Below, in pieces: positions 8,627 through 17,974 of a stretch of DNA of 64,000 nt. The stretch is from positions 110,756 through 174,755 of the forward strand of contig NZ_VSTH01000013.1 in the NCBI RefSeq assembly GCF_008123965.1, given 5' to 3'. How positions within the stretch are numbered: position 1 is the first letter of the stretch; every line of letters starts with the position of its first letter. Origin of the DNA: Bradyrhizobium hipponense (GTDB taxonomy: Bacteria; Pseudomonadota; Alphaproteobacteria; Rhizobiales; Xanthobacteraceae). Position numbers and translations under genes: made by a program. Below the pieces are notes generated by a model. It made no database searches, was not told where the DNA came from, and saw only the letters and a list, made by a program, of their open reading frames with translations.

Positions 8627-10990
8627 CTACACCGCCATCTTCCGATGCAGCACCGGCGCGCCGGTGGTGAGGCTTTCGGCCGCATCGATGATGGCGTTAG
8701 CGTCGATACCGTAATGGCGGTAGAGGTCCGCGATGCTGCCGGTCTGGCCGAACTGCTCGACGCCGAGCGCCTCGACGCGATGGCCTCGGACGCTGCCGAG
8801 CCAGCCAAGTGCCGCGGGATGGCCGTCGATCACGGTCACGATGCCGCAGTCGCGCGGCAACGGCGCCAGCAACTTCTCGATGTGGCTGAGATGCTGCACG
8901 CCGCGGCGATCACGCCGCAATTTTCGCGCGGCGGTCCACCCGGAATGCAGGCGGTCGGCCGAGGTGATCGCGAGCAGGCCGATGTCGCGGCGACTCTCGC
9001 CGATGAATCCGGTCGCCTCGATCGCTTCGGGCGCGACCGCGCCGGTATAGGCGATCACGAGCTCGACATTGGGCCCGGGCTTGCGCAGCCAGTAGGCGCC
9101 GTCGGTGATGCCCTGCTCCAGCTCGGCCGTCATGATGCGCTGCGCCTGCTCGATGCTGCGCGTCGAGAGCCGCAGGTACACCGAACCGCCCTCGCCGGGA
9201 TCGCGCTGCATATGGCCAAAGCCCCAGCCCATGATCACGGCGAGCTCGTCGACGAAGGCAGGCTCGAACGAGGCGAGCCCGTCCTGCGCCATGCCGATCA
9301 GCGGCGTCGCGATCGACTGATGCGCGCCGCCTTCGGGCGCGAGCGTAATGCCGGACGGCGTCGCCGCCACCATGAACCGCGCATCTTGATAGCAGGCATA
9401 GTTCAGCGCATCGAGGCCACGCTCGATGAAGGGATCGTAGAGCGTGCCGACCGGCAGCAGCCGCTCGCCGTTGATCTGGTGCGACAGGCCGAGCGCCGAG
9501 AGCATGATGAACAGGTTCATCTCGGCGATGCCGAGCTCGAGATGTTGTCCTTTCGGCGAGGCATCCCAGTTGAACGTCGAGGGAATTTTCTCGCTGCGGA
9601 ATAAGTCCGCCTTCTCGGCGCTTGCGAACAGGCCGCGCCGGTTCACCCAGGGTCCGAGATTGGTCGAGACGGTAACATCGGGCGATGTCGTGACGATACG
9701 CCTGGCCAGTTCGCTGTCGCTGCGCGCGATCTCGTTGAGCACGAGGCCAAAACCCTGCTGGGTCGACATCTGCGGCGACGGCTTGAACGCGAGCTGCGAC
9801 GGCACTTCGACCATCGGCGCGGTGAGCCGGCGGCCGTCCTGGTTGAACGGCACGCGCGCGAGGAAGGCGTCGAGCTCGGCGGCATCCTGGGCGAGACCCT
9901 CGTACCTGTCCCATTCGTGGCCCGGACGGATGTTCTGGCTGGCGCGATATTTCTCCATCTGCGCGACGGTCATCAGGCCGGCGTGATTGTCCTTGTGGCC
10001 CTGGAACGGCAGGCCGACGCCCTTGATGGTGTAGGCGATGAAGCAGACCGGCCGATCGTGGTCGACGGATTCGAACGCCTCCAGCATGCTCGCCATGTCA
10101 TGGCCGCCGAGATTCGACATCAGCGCCAGCAGCTCGTCGTCGCTGCGGCGGTCGATCAGTTTTGTGATCGGACCCTGGTCGCCAATCTCGTCGTGCAGGT
10201 GCTTGCGAAAGGCCGCACCGCCCTGGAAGCACAGCGCCGCATAGAGCGCGTTCGGGCAATTGTCGATCCAGCGCTTCAATGCTTCGCCGCCGGGCTCGGC
10301 AAAGGCCTCGCGCATCAGCCGGCCGTACTTCACGATGACGACGTCCCAGCCGAAATTGCGGAACATGGTCTCGAACTTTTCCCAGAGCCCTTCGCGCACG
10401 ACGGCATCGAGCGACTGGCGGTTATAGTCCACGACCCACCAGGTGTTGCGCAGCCCGTGCTTCCAGCCCTCGGCAAGCGCCTCGAAGATGTTGCCTTCGT
10501 CCATCTCTGCATCGCCGACCAGCGCAATCATCCGCCCTTCGCGGCGATCCTTCATCCAGCCATGCGCCTTGACGTAGTCCTGCACCAGCGAGGCGAACAG
10601 CGTCTGCGCAACGCCGAGACCGACCGACCCAGTCGAGAAATCGACGTCGTCGACATCCTTCGTGCGCGAGGGATAGGACTGCGCGCCCTTGAAGCCGCGA
10701 AAGTTCTCCAGCTTCTCACGGCTCTGCCGGCCGAACAGATACTGGATGGCGTGGAACACCGGGCTGGCATGCGGCTTCACCGCGACGCGATCCTCGGGCC
10801 GCAACACATGAAAATACAGCGCCGACATGATGGTGGCGAGCGAAGCAGACGAAGCCTGGTGACCGCCGACCTTCAACCCATCCGCGTTGGTCCGGATATG
10901 GTTGGCGTGATGAATGGTCCAGGACGACAGCCACAGCGCCTTGCGGCTAAGGGCGGAAAGGATTTCGAGACGAGCGGAATCAACGGGCAT
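8627..10990 (-). CDS. AceE-like homodimeric 2-oxoacid dehydrogenase E1 (transketolase-like)
   Basis: A 787-residue thiamine diphosphate enzyme resembling the homodimeric pyruvate dehydrogenase E1 family rather than a sugar transketolase. The cofactor motif begins GDAEMDEGNIFEAL at residue 159 and ends VDYNRQSLD near 190, as in AceE (GDGEMDE ... NLQRLD). HQASSAS (44-50), DFSTGSVGLG (117-126) and EGGAHQSI in the second half are also present. It is about 100 residues shorter than E. coli AceE. No E2 or E3 gene is nearby, so it may act alone or borrow partners. The divergent Lrp/AsnC gene suggests regulation by an amino acid and a role in branched-chain or other 2-oxoacid metabolism. Fold and cofactor are clear; substrate is not. 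Confidence 0.78.
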   Translation of the reverse strand: MPVDSARLEILSALSRKALWLSSWTIHHANHIRTNADGLKVGGHQASSASLATIMSALYFHVLRPEDRVAVKPHASPVFHAIQYLFGRQSREKLENFRGFKGAQSYPSRTKDVDDVDFSTGSVGLGVAQTLFASLVQDYVKAHGWMKDRREGRMIALVGDAEMDEGNIFEALAEGWKHGLRNTWWVVDYNRQSLDAVVREGLWEKFETMFRNFGWDVVIVKYGRLMREAFAEPGGEALKRWIDNCPNALYAALCFQGGAAFRKHLHDEIGDQGPITKLIDRRSDDELLALMSNLGGHDMASMLEAFESVDHDRPVCFIAYTIKGVGLPFQGHKDNHAGLMTVAQMEKYRASQNIRPGHEWDRYEGLAQDAAELDAFLARVPFNQDGRRLTAPMVEVPSQLAFKPSPQMSTQQGFGLVLNEIARSDSELARRIVTTSPDVTVSTNLGPWVNRRGLFASAEKADLFRSEKIPSTFNWDASPKGQHLELGIAEMNLFIMLSALGLSHQINGERLLPVGTLYDPFIERGLDALNYACYQDARFMVAATPSGITLAPEGGAHQSIATPLIGMAQDGLASFEPAFVDELAVIMGWGFGHMQRDPGEGGSVYLRLSTRSIEQAQRIMTAELEQGITDGAYWLRKPGPNVELVIAYTGAVAPEAIEATGFIGESRRDIGLLAITSADRLHSGWTAARKLRRDRRGVQHLSHIEKLLAPLPRDCGIVTVIDGHPAALGWLGSVRGHRVEALGVEQFGQTGSIADLYRHYGIDANAIIDAAESLTTGAPVLHRKMAV

Positions 10991-11123
10991 GGCGATGCTC
11001 CGGCAAATAAGGCCCCGATCATACGCCTGCCGGCTGCGCCAGATTTCTCAATTTTTCGCGCCATACCCGCCCGTATTGGGATATTTTACCAGTCTATGCC
11101 CATGGAACACAGGTTTCATCCCA

Positions 11124-11585
11124 ATGCCCGAGCTCGACGCCATCGACCGCAAGATCCTCGCTTTGCTCCAGAACGACAGCCGGCTGACCATGCAGGAGCT
11201 CGCCGACAAGGTCGGGCTCTCGGTCTCACCCTGCCATCGCCGCGTCAAGCTGCTGGAGGAGCGCGGCGTTATCTCGCGCTATATCGCGACCGTCGACCAG
11301 AAGGCGCTGGGACTGCATGTCAGCGTCTTTATCTCGATCAAGCTGGCGCGGCAGAAGGAGGAGGACCTCAACCGCTTTGCGCGCGCGATCTCGAAATGGG
11401 ACGAGGTGCTGGAATGCTATCTGATGACCGGAAACCGCGACTACCTGCTCCGCGTGGTGGCGGCCGACCTCGCCTCCTACGAGACCTTCCTCAAGACCAA
11501 GCTGACCCGGCTCGACGGCATTGCCTCGATCGAGTCGAGCTTTGCACTGAGCCAGGTGAAGTATTCGATCGCGCTGCCGGTGTAG
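11124..11585 (+). CDS. Lrp/AsnC family transcriptional regulator
   Basis: A 153-residue regulator with an N-terminal helix-turn-helix (LDAIDRKILALLQNDSRLTM then SVSPCHRRVKLLEERGVI, residues 4-52) and a C-terminal RAM effector domain (MTGNRDYLLRVVAADLASYE). The ATG at 11124 starts exactly at the family's usual MPELDAIDRKIL; in-frame sequence further upstream is not Lrp-like. It is divergent from the AceE-like gene with 133 bp between starts. That gap contains AT-rich tracts (TTTCTCAATTTTTCG and GGGATATTTTACC) that could be Lrp-type sites. It probably controls the neighbouring gene in response to an amino acid. Confidence 0.88.
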   Translation: MPELDAIDRKILALLQNDSRLTMQELADKVGLSVSPCHRRVKLLEERGVISRYIATVDQKALGLHVSVFISIKLARQKEEDLNRFARAISKWDEVLECYLMTGNRDYLLRVVAADLASYETFLKTKLTRLDGIASIESSFALSQVKYSIALPV

Positions 11586-11599
11586 GGCCTCCGACTCCC

Positions 11600-11715
11600 C
11601 GTCATTGCGAGCCAACGGGTCCGCGCAAAGCGCGGCCCGATGACAGGCTCCGCGAAGCAAGCCAGAACCTCTCCGCGTCGGCAGCCTGGATTGGTTCGCT
11701 TCGCTCGCAATGACG
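11600..11715. repeat. REP-like palindrome, CGTCATTGCGAG family
   Basis: The copy starts CGTCATTGCGAG at 11600 and ends CTCGCAATGACG at 11715. It has a longer centre than the copies at 6816 and 13931, including GCGCAAAGCGCGGCCCGATGA. It lies between the convergent lrp-like and EamA genes. Confidence 0.85.
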
Positions 11716-11768
11716 GGTGCTATCGCCAGGGCTGCACGACAATCTTGGTGCGCGTCTCGGGATCGGCG

Positions 11769-12710
11769 TCAGGCGTTCGGCGAACGCTCTTCCAGGATCA
11801 GGAGCTGGGCCCGGCGGATGCGTTCGCGATGGGCGATGTAGAGACCACTTGCGACGATGAAGGCAGCACCAGTGATGGTCCAGACGTCGGGCAATTCGCC
11901 GAAGATGAAGAAGCCCAGAATGCTGACCCAGAGCAATTGCGTGTAGGAGAACGGCGCCAGCACCGAGGCATCGCCATAGCGATAGGCGAGCACGATGATC
12001 CACTGGCCCACCGTGGACGCAACACCGATCACGATGCCAAGCCCGATCGCGGTCCAGCTCGGCGTCACCCAGACGAACGGCACCATCACGGAGAGGATCG
12101 CAACGCCGGTGAGCGCGGAATAGGCCATCGTGGTGACGACGGCTTCGCGCCCGCTGATCATGCGCGTCAGGATCAGTGCAGCAGCCCAGCAGAACGCCGA
12201 GATGATCGGGAAGACGGCGGCGACGTGAAACGCGCTCGAGCCAGGCCGCAAGATGATCATCACGCCCATCAACCCTATTGCCGTCGCGATCCAGCGGCGC
12301 ATGCCGACCTTCTCGCTGAGGAAGATGATCGACAACGCAGTGACGAACAGCGGCGAGACGAAGCCGGTGGCCGAGGCTTCCGCGATCGGCAGGAAACCGA
12401 GGCCAGTGATGAAGAAGAGCGAGGAGCCAAGCAGCGCGGCGCCCCGCATCAGCTGCAAACCGAGCCGCTGGGTATGCATCGCATAGAGCGGCGAGCGCGG
12501 CAGCATCACCGGCGTGAACATCAGCGCGAACGTGACGAAGCGGATCCAGGTGATCTCGATCGAAGGCAGGCTCGTCGACAGATATTTCGCGGTAATGTCG
12601 GAGCAGCCGAGGAACACGGTCGACAACAGCACCAGCGCAATGCCCTTGAAGGGATGATCGACGCGCGCGGGTGCGCGGCGGCCAACCTTCTTCTTTTCGG
12701 GCATAGGCAT
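11769..12710 (-). CDS. EamA/DMT family transporter
   Basis: About 313 residues with ten hydrophobic segments arranged as two EamA repeats, typical of drug/metabolite transporters that export amino acids, nucleotides or other small molecules. The first helix is FKGIALVLLSTVFLGCSDI; the second repeat begins near FPIISAFCWAAALILTRM. Two nearby starts are possible: the ATG at 12710 (MPMPEKKK) and a GTG 15 codons upstream at 12755. Neither has a good ribosome-binding site, and I use the ATG because the basic tail directly precedes helix 1. The transported substrate cannot be inferred. Confidence 0.78.
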   Translation of the reverse strand: MPMPEKKKVGRRAPARVDHPFKGIALVLLSTVFLGCSDITAKYLSTSLPSIEITWIRFVTFALMFTPVMLPRSPLYAMHTQRLGLQLMRGAALLGSSLFFITGLGFLPIAEASATGFVSPLFVTALSIIFLSEKVGMRRWIATAIGLMGVMIILRPGSSAFHVAAVFPIISAFCWAAALILTRMISGREAVVTTMAYSALTGVAILSVMVPFVWVTPSWTAIGLGIVIGVASTVGQWIIVLAYRYGDASVLAPFSYTQLLWVSILGFFIFGELPDVWTITGAAFIVASGLYIAHRERIRRAQLLILEERSPNA

Positions 12711-12870
12711 GGAAATACTATCGAGCCTTGCGGCTGCGGCGGGCGGCGGAGTCACGGCTGGAACTCTGGAAAATGCGAATCGTGAGCGGCCGTAAAAAAC
12801 GACAAATGCGCCGCTTTCACAACTTCAGAAAACAGGATGCCGATATGCGCCGATCGCCGCGCGCGTCAAT

Positions 12871-12912
12871 ATTCCATTAACAATGCGCGTTATTCCATTA
12901 ACAATGCGCGTT
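12871..12912. repeat. Perfect 21-bp tandem duplication
   Basis: The unit ATTCCATTAACAATGCGCGTT occurs twice back to back, split as ATTCCATTAAC plus AATGCGCGTT, at 12871-12891 and 12892-12912. It ends 6 bp before the aldo/keto reductase stop codon (12919) and lies about 160 bp upstream of the EamA start. Confidence 0.9.
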
Positions 12913-12918
12913 GCTGCA

Positions 12919-13758
12919 CTACAGCATGGGCAGGCCGCGCGGCTTGGGACCGCGCGGGAACGCCGCGTCCAACGCCGCAGTCTCGTCTTTCGTCAGCACG
13001 AGATCGCCGGCTGCCGCGTTTTCGCCCGCGTGTTCCGCGGACGATGCCTTCGGAATTGCGAACACCGTAGTTGCCCGGGTAAGGAAGCTCAGCGCGACCT
13101 GGTGCGGCGTCGCACCACGTGTTTCCGCAATGCGCGCTAGCACTGCGCCGCCCTTGCTGTTGCTCGTCGGGAAATCGTCATGACCGAATGGCGAATAGGC
13201 GACCACCGCTGTGCCGTGCCGCTCGCACCAGGGGATCACCGCGTGCTCGATCGCGCGTTGCTTCAGATGATAGAGCACCTGATTGCAGGCGATCCTGCCC
13301 TCGCCTGCGATGTCGAGAATCTCGTCGAGATCGTCGGCATCGAAATTGGAAACGCCCCAGGATTTGATCTTGCCGGTCTTCACCAGTTCCTCGAACGCGG
13401 CGACGGTGTCTTCCAGCGGATAGGAACCGCGCCAATGCAAGAGATAACAATCGAGCCGGTCGGTCTTGAGCCGCTTCAGCGAGCGCTCGCAGGCGGCAAT
13501 GGTGCCGCGGCGCGAGGCGTTGCTCGGCAGCACCTTTGAGACAAGGAACACTTCTTCACGGCGGCCCGCGATCGCGTCCGCAATGACGAGCTCGGCGTCG
13601 CCGTACATCTCGGCGGTGTCGATATGAGTCATGCCGAGATCGAGCCCACGCTGCAGCGCCGTGATCGCGCGCTTGCGGTCGCCATGGTCGAGATACCAGG
13701 TGCCCTGCCCGATGACGGAGACGTTGGCGCCGGTCTCGCCGAAGGGATTTGTGTTCAT
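12919..13758 (-). CDS. Aldo/keto reductase
   Basis: A 279-residue NADPH-dependent oxidoreductase of the aldo/keto reductase superfamily. The catalytic tetrad is visible as Asp47 (HIDTAEMYG), Tyr52, Lys75 (LVSKVLPS) and His108 (LLHWRG). The cofactor-binding end contains AIPKASSAEHAGENA. The ATG at 13758 has GGAGAAGA just upstream, so the in-frame ATG ten codons earlier is not used. No neighbour points to a particular carbonyl substrate. Confidence 0.88.
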   Translation of the reverse strand: MNTNPFGETGANVSVIGQGTWYLDHGDRKRAITALQRGLDLGMTHIDTAEMYGDAELVIADAIAGRREEVFLVSKVLPSNASRRGTIAACERSLKRLKTDRLDCYLLHWRGSYPLEDTVAAFEELVKTGKIKSWGVSNFDADDLDEILDIAGEGRIACNQVLYHLKQRAIEHAVIPWCERHGTAVVAYSPFGHDDFPTSNSKGGAVLARIAETRGATPHQVALSFLTRATTVFAIPKASSAEHAGENAAAGDLVLTKDETAALDAAFPRGPKPRGLPML

Positions 13759-13930
13759 GTTCTTCTCCGCTGCCGATCTCTCGTCCAAGCAACCACGACG
13801 GAGCTCAAGAGTTCAGTTCACCGAGATGCGTGACCAGCAAGCTCTCCAACGAGGCATCATATGGGACAGCGTTGCGGCCGTCGATTGCTGCGGGTGTCAT
13901 CGCAGAATTCGTGTACAGCTACGTCCACAC

Positions 13931-14009
13931 CGTCATTGCGAGCGTAGCGAAGCAATCCAGACTGGCTCCGCGAAAAGACTCTGGATTGCTTCGCTGCGCT
14001 CGCAATGAC
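13931..14009. repeat. REP-like palindrome, CGTCATTGCGAG family
   Basis: Inverted ends CGTCATTGCGAG and CTCGCAATGAC with the internal pair GAAGCAATCCAGA and TCTGGATTGCTTC. It begins 17 bp past the nasC stop codon, where it could fold and act as the terminator of the narK-bjgb-flp-nasC unit. Confidence 0.85.
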
Positions 14010-14026
14010 AATGGAAAGAGCCGGTC

Positions 14027-16732
14027 TTAACCCGCTGCGCCCGCGAGCTTGGCCTGCTTTGGCGGCGCGGCCTCGCTCGTCGCGATCAGGCGCTTCAGCT
14101 CGGGGATGCAGGAGCCGCAATTGGTGCCGGCCTTGAGTTTTGTGCCGATCTCGGCAGCCGTGCGCGCGCCGGCGGAGATGGTGTCGCAGATCGTGCCGCG
14201 GCCGACGCCGAAGCAGGCGCAGACGATGGGGCCGGTCGAGGCGGCGCCCTCGCCGGACTTGCCGGACAGCAGCATGCGGCGCTCTTCGTCGGTGACGTGA
14301 TCGGCCACGAACAGGCTCTTCACCACCTCCCAGTCGCCGGCGTCGTGGGCGGGGCCGACGAACAGGCAGGTCTCGATGCGATCGCCCGCGAACGAGGCGG
14401 CGCGATAGACGCCGCCACCGAAATCGCGATAGTCAGCGACATCCTCGCCGGCGACGCCGTCGAGCCAGGCCGGCCAGCGCGCGAGATCGGCATTGTCCGC
14501 GAAGAGATAACCGAAGCCGCCGGCGACGCTGACGCGCGTCCACAACAGGTTCGGCGGCAGGTCGAGCTGCTTGCGCGACAGCGCGAAGCCGCGGAAGACG
14601 TATTCATACGGCGTGATCGCAGCCGGCGTCGCTTTCGATTCCGGCTGCCCCGAGAACGGATCGGTGAAAGACTGCACCAGCGCGCCGACGCGGCCGTGCG
14701 AGGCGTTCATTGCGCTCCAGTGGATCGGCGCGAACAGCGTGCCGCGCTGCTGCCGCTCGCTGACGACGACCTTCAGGATGCACTGGCCGTAGTCGGTGGT
14801 GATGCGGGCAAAGCCATCATGGACGACGCCGAACTTGTTGGCATCGTCGGGATGGATCTCGACGAACGGCTCGGGCAGATGCGCGCCGAGCCGCTGGCTC
14901 AGGCCGGTGCGCGTCATGGTGTGCCACTGATCGCGGATGCGCCCGGTGTTGAGCCGCAGCGGGCGCGAGGCGCCGGTTTCGCCGCGCAGCGCCGGCACCT
15001 CCGGCGCGATGAAGCGGCCCTTGCCGTCATTGGTGAAGAAGCCGCCGCTCGCGAAGAAGCGCTCGCCGGGCGCCCCGCCTTCGCGCGCGGGCCACTGCAC
15101 GGGCTTCAATGCGTCGAAGGCCTCGTCGGACAACGCGGTGAGCGCGCCGATGTCAAAATCGCGGCTGCCATCGTTCTCGAACGCCGAAAGCGCGGCATGT
15201 TCGCGGAAGATATCCGCGGCCGATCTGTAATTGAAGCTGTCGCCGAAGCCGAGGCGCTTGGCGGTTTCGCTGAGGATCCACCAGTCCGGCCGCGCCTCGC
15301 CCGGCGCCGGCAGGAACGAGCGCTGGCGCGAGATGCGGCGCTCGGAATTGGTCACGGTGCCCGACTTCTCGCCCCAGGCGAGCGCCGGCAGCAGCACGTG
15401 CGGGCCAGCGTCGACGGTGTCGTTGGAAAGCACATTCTCGGACACTACGAACAGTTCGAGCTTCTTCAGCGCCTCGCGCACGAAGTCCGCATCGGGCAGC
15501 GACACCGCCGGATTGGTGCCCATCACCCACAACGCCTTGACCTCGCCGCGGTCGATGGCTTCGAACAGCTGCACCGCCTTCAGCCCCTCGTGGGTGGCGA
15601 TGCGCGGCGCCTTCCAGAACCGCCGCACGCGATCGATGTCCGGCGGCGTGAAGTTCATATGCGCGGCGAGCTGGTTGGCGAGGCCGCCGACTTCGCGGCC
15701 GCCCATCGCATTGGGCTGGCCGGTGAGCGAGAACGGCGAAGCGCCCGGCTTGCCGATACGCCCGGTGGCAAGATGGCAGTTCAGGATCGCGTTGACCTTG
15801 TCGGTGCCCTGCGCCGACTGGTTGACGCCTTGCGAATACAGCGTCACGACGCGCGGCGTGTCGCGGAACATCTTGAAGAAGCTCGCGACATCCTGCTCGG
15901 TGAGGCCGGTGGCAAGCGCGGTCGCAGTGACGTTGCCGGCAATGCTGCGCGCACGGGCCAGCGCGTCATCAAAGCCGGAGGTGTTCTCTGCGATATAGTC
16001 CTGGTCCAGTGCACCGTTGTCGGCGAGATGGACAAAGAGACCTGAGAATAGCGCGGTGTCGGTGCCGGGCTTGAGGCCCAGAAACAGATCGACATCGCCG
16101 GCCGTGTCGGTGCGGCGCGGATCGATCACGATCATGCGCGCGCCGCGCTCCTGCCGATTCCTCAGCATGCGCTGGAACAGCACCGGATGGCACCAGGCGG
16201 CGTTCGAGCCGACGAAGACCAGAAGATCGGCCTCGTCGAGATCCTCGTAGCAGCCGGGCACGGTATCGGCCCCGAAGGCGCGGCGATGGCCGGCGACGGA
16301 GGAAGACATACAAAGCCGCGAGTTGGTGTCGACGTTGGCCGTGCCGACGAAACCTTTCATCAGCTTGTTGGCGACGTAATAGTCCTCGGTGAGAAGCTGG
16401 CCGGAAAGATAAAATGCGACCGCGTCCGCGCCGTCGCGCGCAACGATGTGCTGCATGCGATGGGCGACATGATCGAGCGCATCGCTCCAGGCGACGCGTT
16501 CGAGCACGCCCTTGCAGCGGATCATCGGATAGAGCAGCCGGCTTTCCAGCCCCACGGTCTCGCCGAGCGCCGAGCCCTTCGAGCAGAGCCGGCCGAAATT
16601 GGCGGGATGATCGGGATCGCCTGCGATCGCCGCGCCGCCGTTGCCGTCGGGCGTCGCCAGCACACCGCAGCCGACGCCGCAATAGGGGCATGTCGTCTTG
16701 GTGGTGCGCAGCGTGGGATCAATCACCGTCAT
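14027..16732 (-). CDS. nasC: Assimilatory nitrate reductase catalytic subunit NasC
   Basis: A 901-residue cytoplasmic molybdopterin enzyme that reduces nitrate to nitrite. An N-terminal [4Fe-4S] cluster is bound by Cys15, Cys18, Cys22 and Cys50 (CPYCGVGC ... RLCSKG). The long molybdopterin domains follow, including QGVNQSAQGTDKVNAILNCH and TGRIGKPGASPF. A C-terminal BFD-like [2Fe-2S] domain carries Cys838, Cys840, Cys872 and Cys875 (CACFG ... NCGSC). It has no signal peptide. It is the last gene of narK-bjgb-flp-nasC, 14 nt after flp, an arrangement described in Bradyrhizobium japonicum, where Flp supplies electrons. A REP-like hairpin follows the stop. Confidence 0.95.
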   Translation of the reverse strand: MTVIDPTLRTTKTTCPYCGVGCGVLATPDGNGGAAIAGDPDHPANFGRLCSKGSALGETVGLESRLLYPMIRCKGVLERVAWSDALDHVAHRMQHIVARDGADAVAFYLSGQLLTEDYYVANKLMKGFVGTANVDTNSRLCMSSSVAGHRRAFGADTVPGCYEDLDEADLLVFVGSNAAWCHPVLFQRMLRNRQERGARMIVIDPRRTDTAGDVDLFLGLKPGTDTALFSGLFVHLADNGALDQDYIAENTSGFDDALARARSIAGNVTATALATGLTEQDVASFFKMFRDTPRVVTLYSQGVNQSAQGTDKVNAILNCHLATGRIGKPGASPFSLTGQPNAMGGREVGGLANQLAAHMNFTPPDIDRVRRFWKAPRIATHEGLKAVQLFEAIDRGEVKALWVMGTNPAVSLPDADFVREALKKLELFVVSENVLSNDTVDAGPHVLLPALAWGEKSGTVTNSERRISRQRSFLPAPGEARPDWWILSETAKRLGFGDSFNYRSAADIFREHAALSAFENDGSRDFDIGALTALSDEAFDALKPVQWPAREGGAPGERFFASGGFFTNDGKGRFIAPEVPALRGETGASRPLRLNTGRIRDQWHTMTRTGLSQRLGAHLPEPFVEIHPDDANKFGVVHDGFARITTDYGQCILKVVVSERQQRGTLFAPIHWSAMNASHGRVGALVQSFTDPFSGQPESKATPAAITPYEYVFRGFALSRKQLDLPPNLLWTRVSVAGGFGYLFADNADLARWPAWLDGVAGEDVADYRDFGGGVYRAASFAGDRIETCLFVGPAHDAGDWEVVKSLFVADHVTDEERRMLLSGKSGEGAASTGPIVCACFGVGRGTICDTISAGARTAAEIGTKLKAGTNCGSCIPELKRLIATSEAAPPKQAKLAGAAG

Positions 16733-16746
16733 CTCGAGCCGCCCCG

Positions 16747-17964
16747 TTAAGCTGCTTTGGAGGGACGCGCGAGCGCGCGGCCGAACATCATGTCCGTGCG
16801 GATTGCTACAACCTTTTCGCGATTGCGGATCAGCTCGAGATACCAGAGCGCATCGATGGTATCGCCGATCAGCACGGCGCCGGTGAGCCGGCCGTCGGCG
16901 ATGACGAGCTTCTTGTAGGTGCCGCGCCTGCGGTCGGTGAGGACCAGGCTCTCGCTGCCCTCCCCGCCCATGAAGTCGCCGGCGGAAAACACGCTGACGC
17001 CCGAGACTTTCAGATTGGTCGAGACCACGCTGCCCTGGTAGGAAGCAGGCCGGCCGGCAAGATGCCGCGCCAGCACCCGCGCCTGCTCATAGGCCGGCTC
17101 GACCAGGCCATAGCAGATGCCGCGATGTTCGGCGCATTCGCCGAGCGCGTAGATGTCGGGCGAGCCCGTCTGCATCTCATCGTTGACGACGATGCCGCGG
17201 TTGACCGCGATGCCGGCGTCCTTGGCCAGCGCGACGTTGGGCCTGATGCCGGCGGCGAAGATCACGGCGTCGGCTTCGATGCGGCTGCCGTCGGCGAGCT
17301 CGACGGCTTCGACGTGCCCCTCACCATGGATGCGGGCGGTCGAGGCATTGAGGAGTATGCGGATGCCCTTGCGCTCGACCAGCGTCTTGAGCAGGTCGGC
17401 GGCCGGCAGATCGAGCTGGCGCTCCATCAGCCGGTCCATCAGATGCAATAGCGTCACCGGCGCACCGGCCTTGGCCAGCCCATAGGCCGCTTCGAGCCCG
17501 AGCAGGCCGCCGCCGACCACGACGACGCGCTTCTTGGCCGCGGCGAGCGTCAGCAGCAGGTCGACGTCGCGGGTGTCGCGGAAGGTGTGCACGCCGGCAA
17601 GGTCGGCGCCTGATACGTTCAGCCGCAGCGGCGTCGAGCCGGTGGCGAGCACGAGTTTGGAATATTCCATGCTCTCCTCGCCTTCGATCTTAAGCTCGCG
17701 GCGACCGGTATCGATCTCGGTGACACGATAGCCATAGCGCACCGTGACGCCGCGATGGCGCCACCAGTCGGCCGGCCTGAGCTCGATCTCGTGCGAGCCG
17801 GTCTCCCCGGCAAGCACGGAGGAGAGCAGCACGCGGTTGTAAGCGAGCCGCGGCTCTTCGCCGATCACGGCGACCGCGTAGCGGCCGAGCGAGGTCTTGG
17901 CGAGTTCATCGACCAAACGCGCGGCCGCCATACCGTTACCGACGATGACGAGCGGTTCACTCAC
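16747..17964 (-). CDS. flp: FAD-dependent NAD(P)H oxidoreductase Flp
   Basis: A 405-residue flavoprotein like the N-terminal FAD/NAD(P)H half of NirB-type nitrite reductases. It starts LVIVGNGMAAARLVDEL (FAD-binding Rossmann), has a second dinucleotide motif VVVVGGGLLGLEAA near residue 148, and the FAD motif GSPDIYALGECAEHRG. It lacks the siroheme and Fe-S part of NirB. Translation begins at a GTG (17964) with AGGAG upstream. It lies between bjgb (10 nt gap) and nasC (14 nt gap). By the known B. japonicum system it passes electrons from NAD(P)H to NasC and to the haemoglobin. Assignment rests on both sequence and gene order. Confidence 0.92.
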   Translation of the reverse strand: MSEPLVIVGNGMAAARLVDELAKTSLGRYAVAVIGEEPRLAYNRVLLSSVLAGETGSHEIELRPADWWRHRGVTVRYGYRVTEIDTGRRELKIEGEESMEYSKLVLATGSTPLRLNVSGADLAGVHTFRDTRDVDLLLTLAAAKKRVVVVGGGLLGLEAAYGLAKAGAPVTLLHLMDRLMERQLDLPAADLLKTLVERKGIRILLNASTARIHGEGHVEAVELADGSRIEADAVIFAAGIRPNVALAKDAGIAVNRGIVVNDEMQTGSPDIYALGECAEHRGICYGLVEPAYEQARVLARHLAGRPASYQGSVVSTNLKVSGVSVFSAGDFMGGEGSESLVLTDRRRGTYKKLVIADGRLTGAVLIGDTIDALWYLELIRNREKVVAIRTDMMFGRALARPSKAA

Positions 17965-17974
17965 GAGACATCTC

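Noticed and set aside
10914..11123. N-terminal extension of the Lrp/AsnC gene
   Set aside because: It overlaps the divergent AceE-like gene and the extra residues are not Lrp-like; the family start is at 11124.
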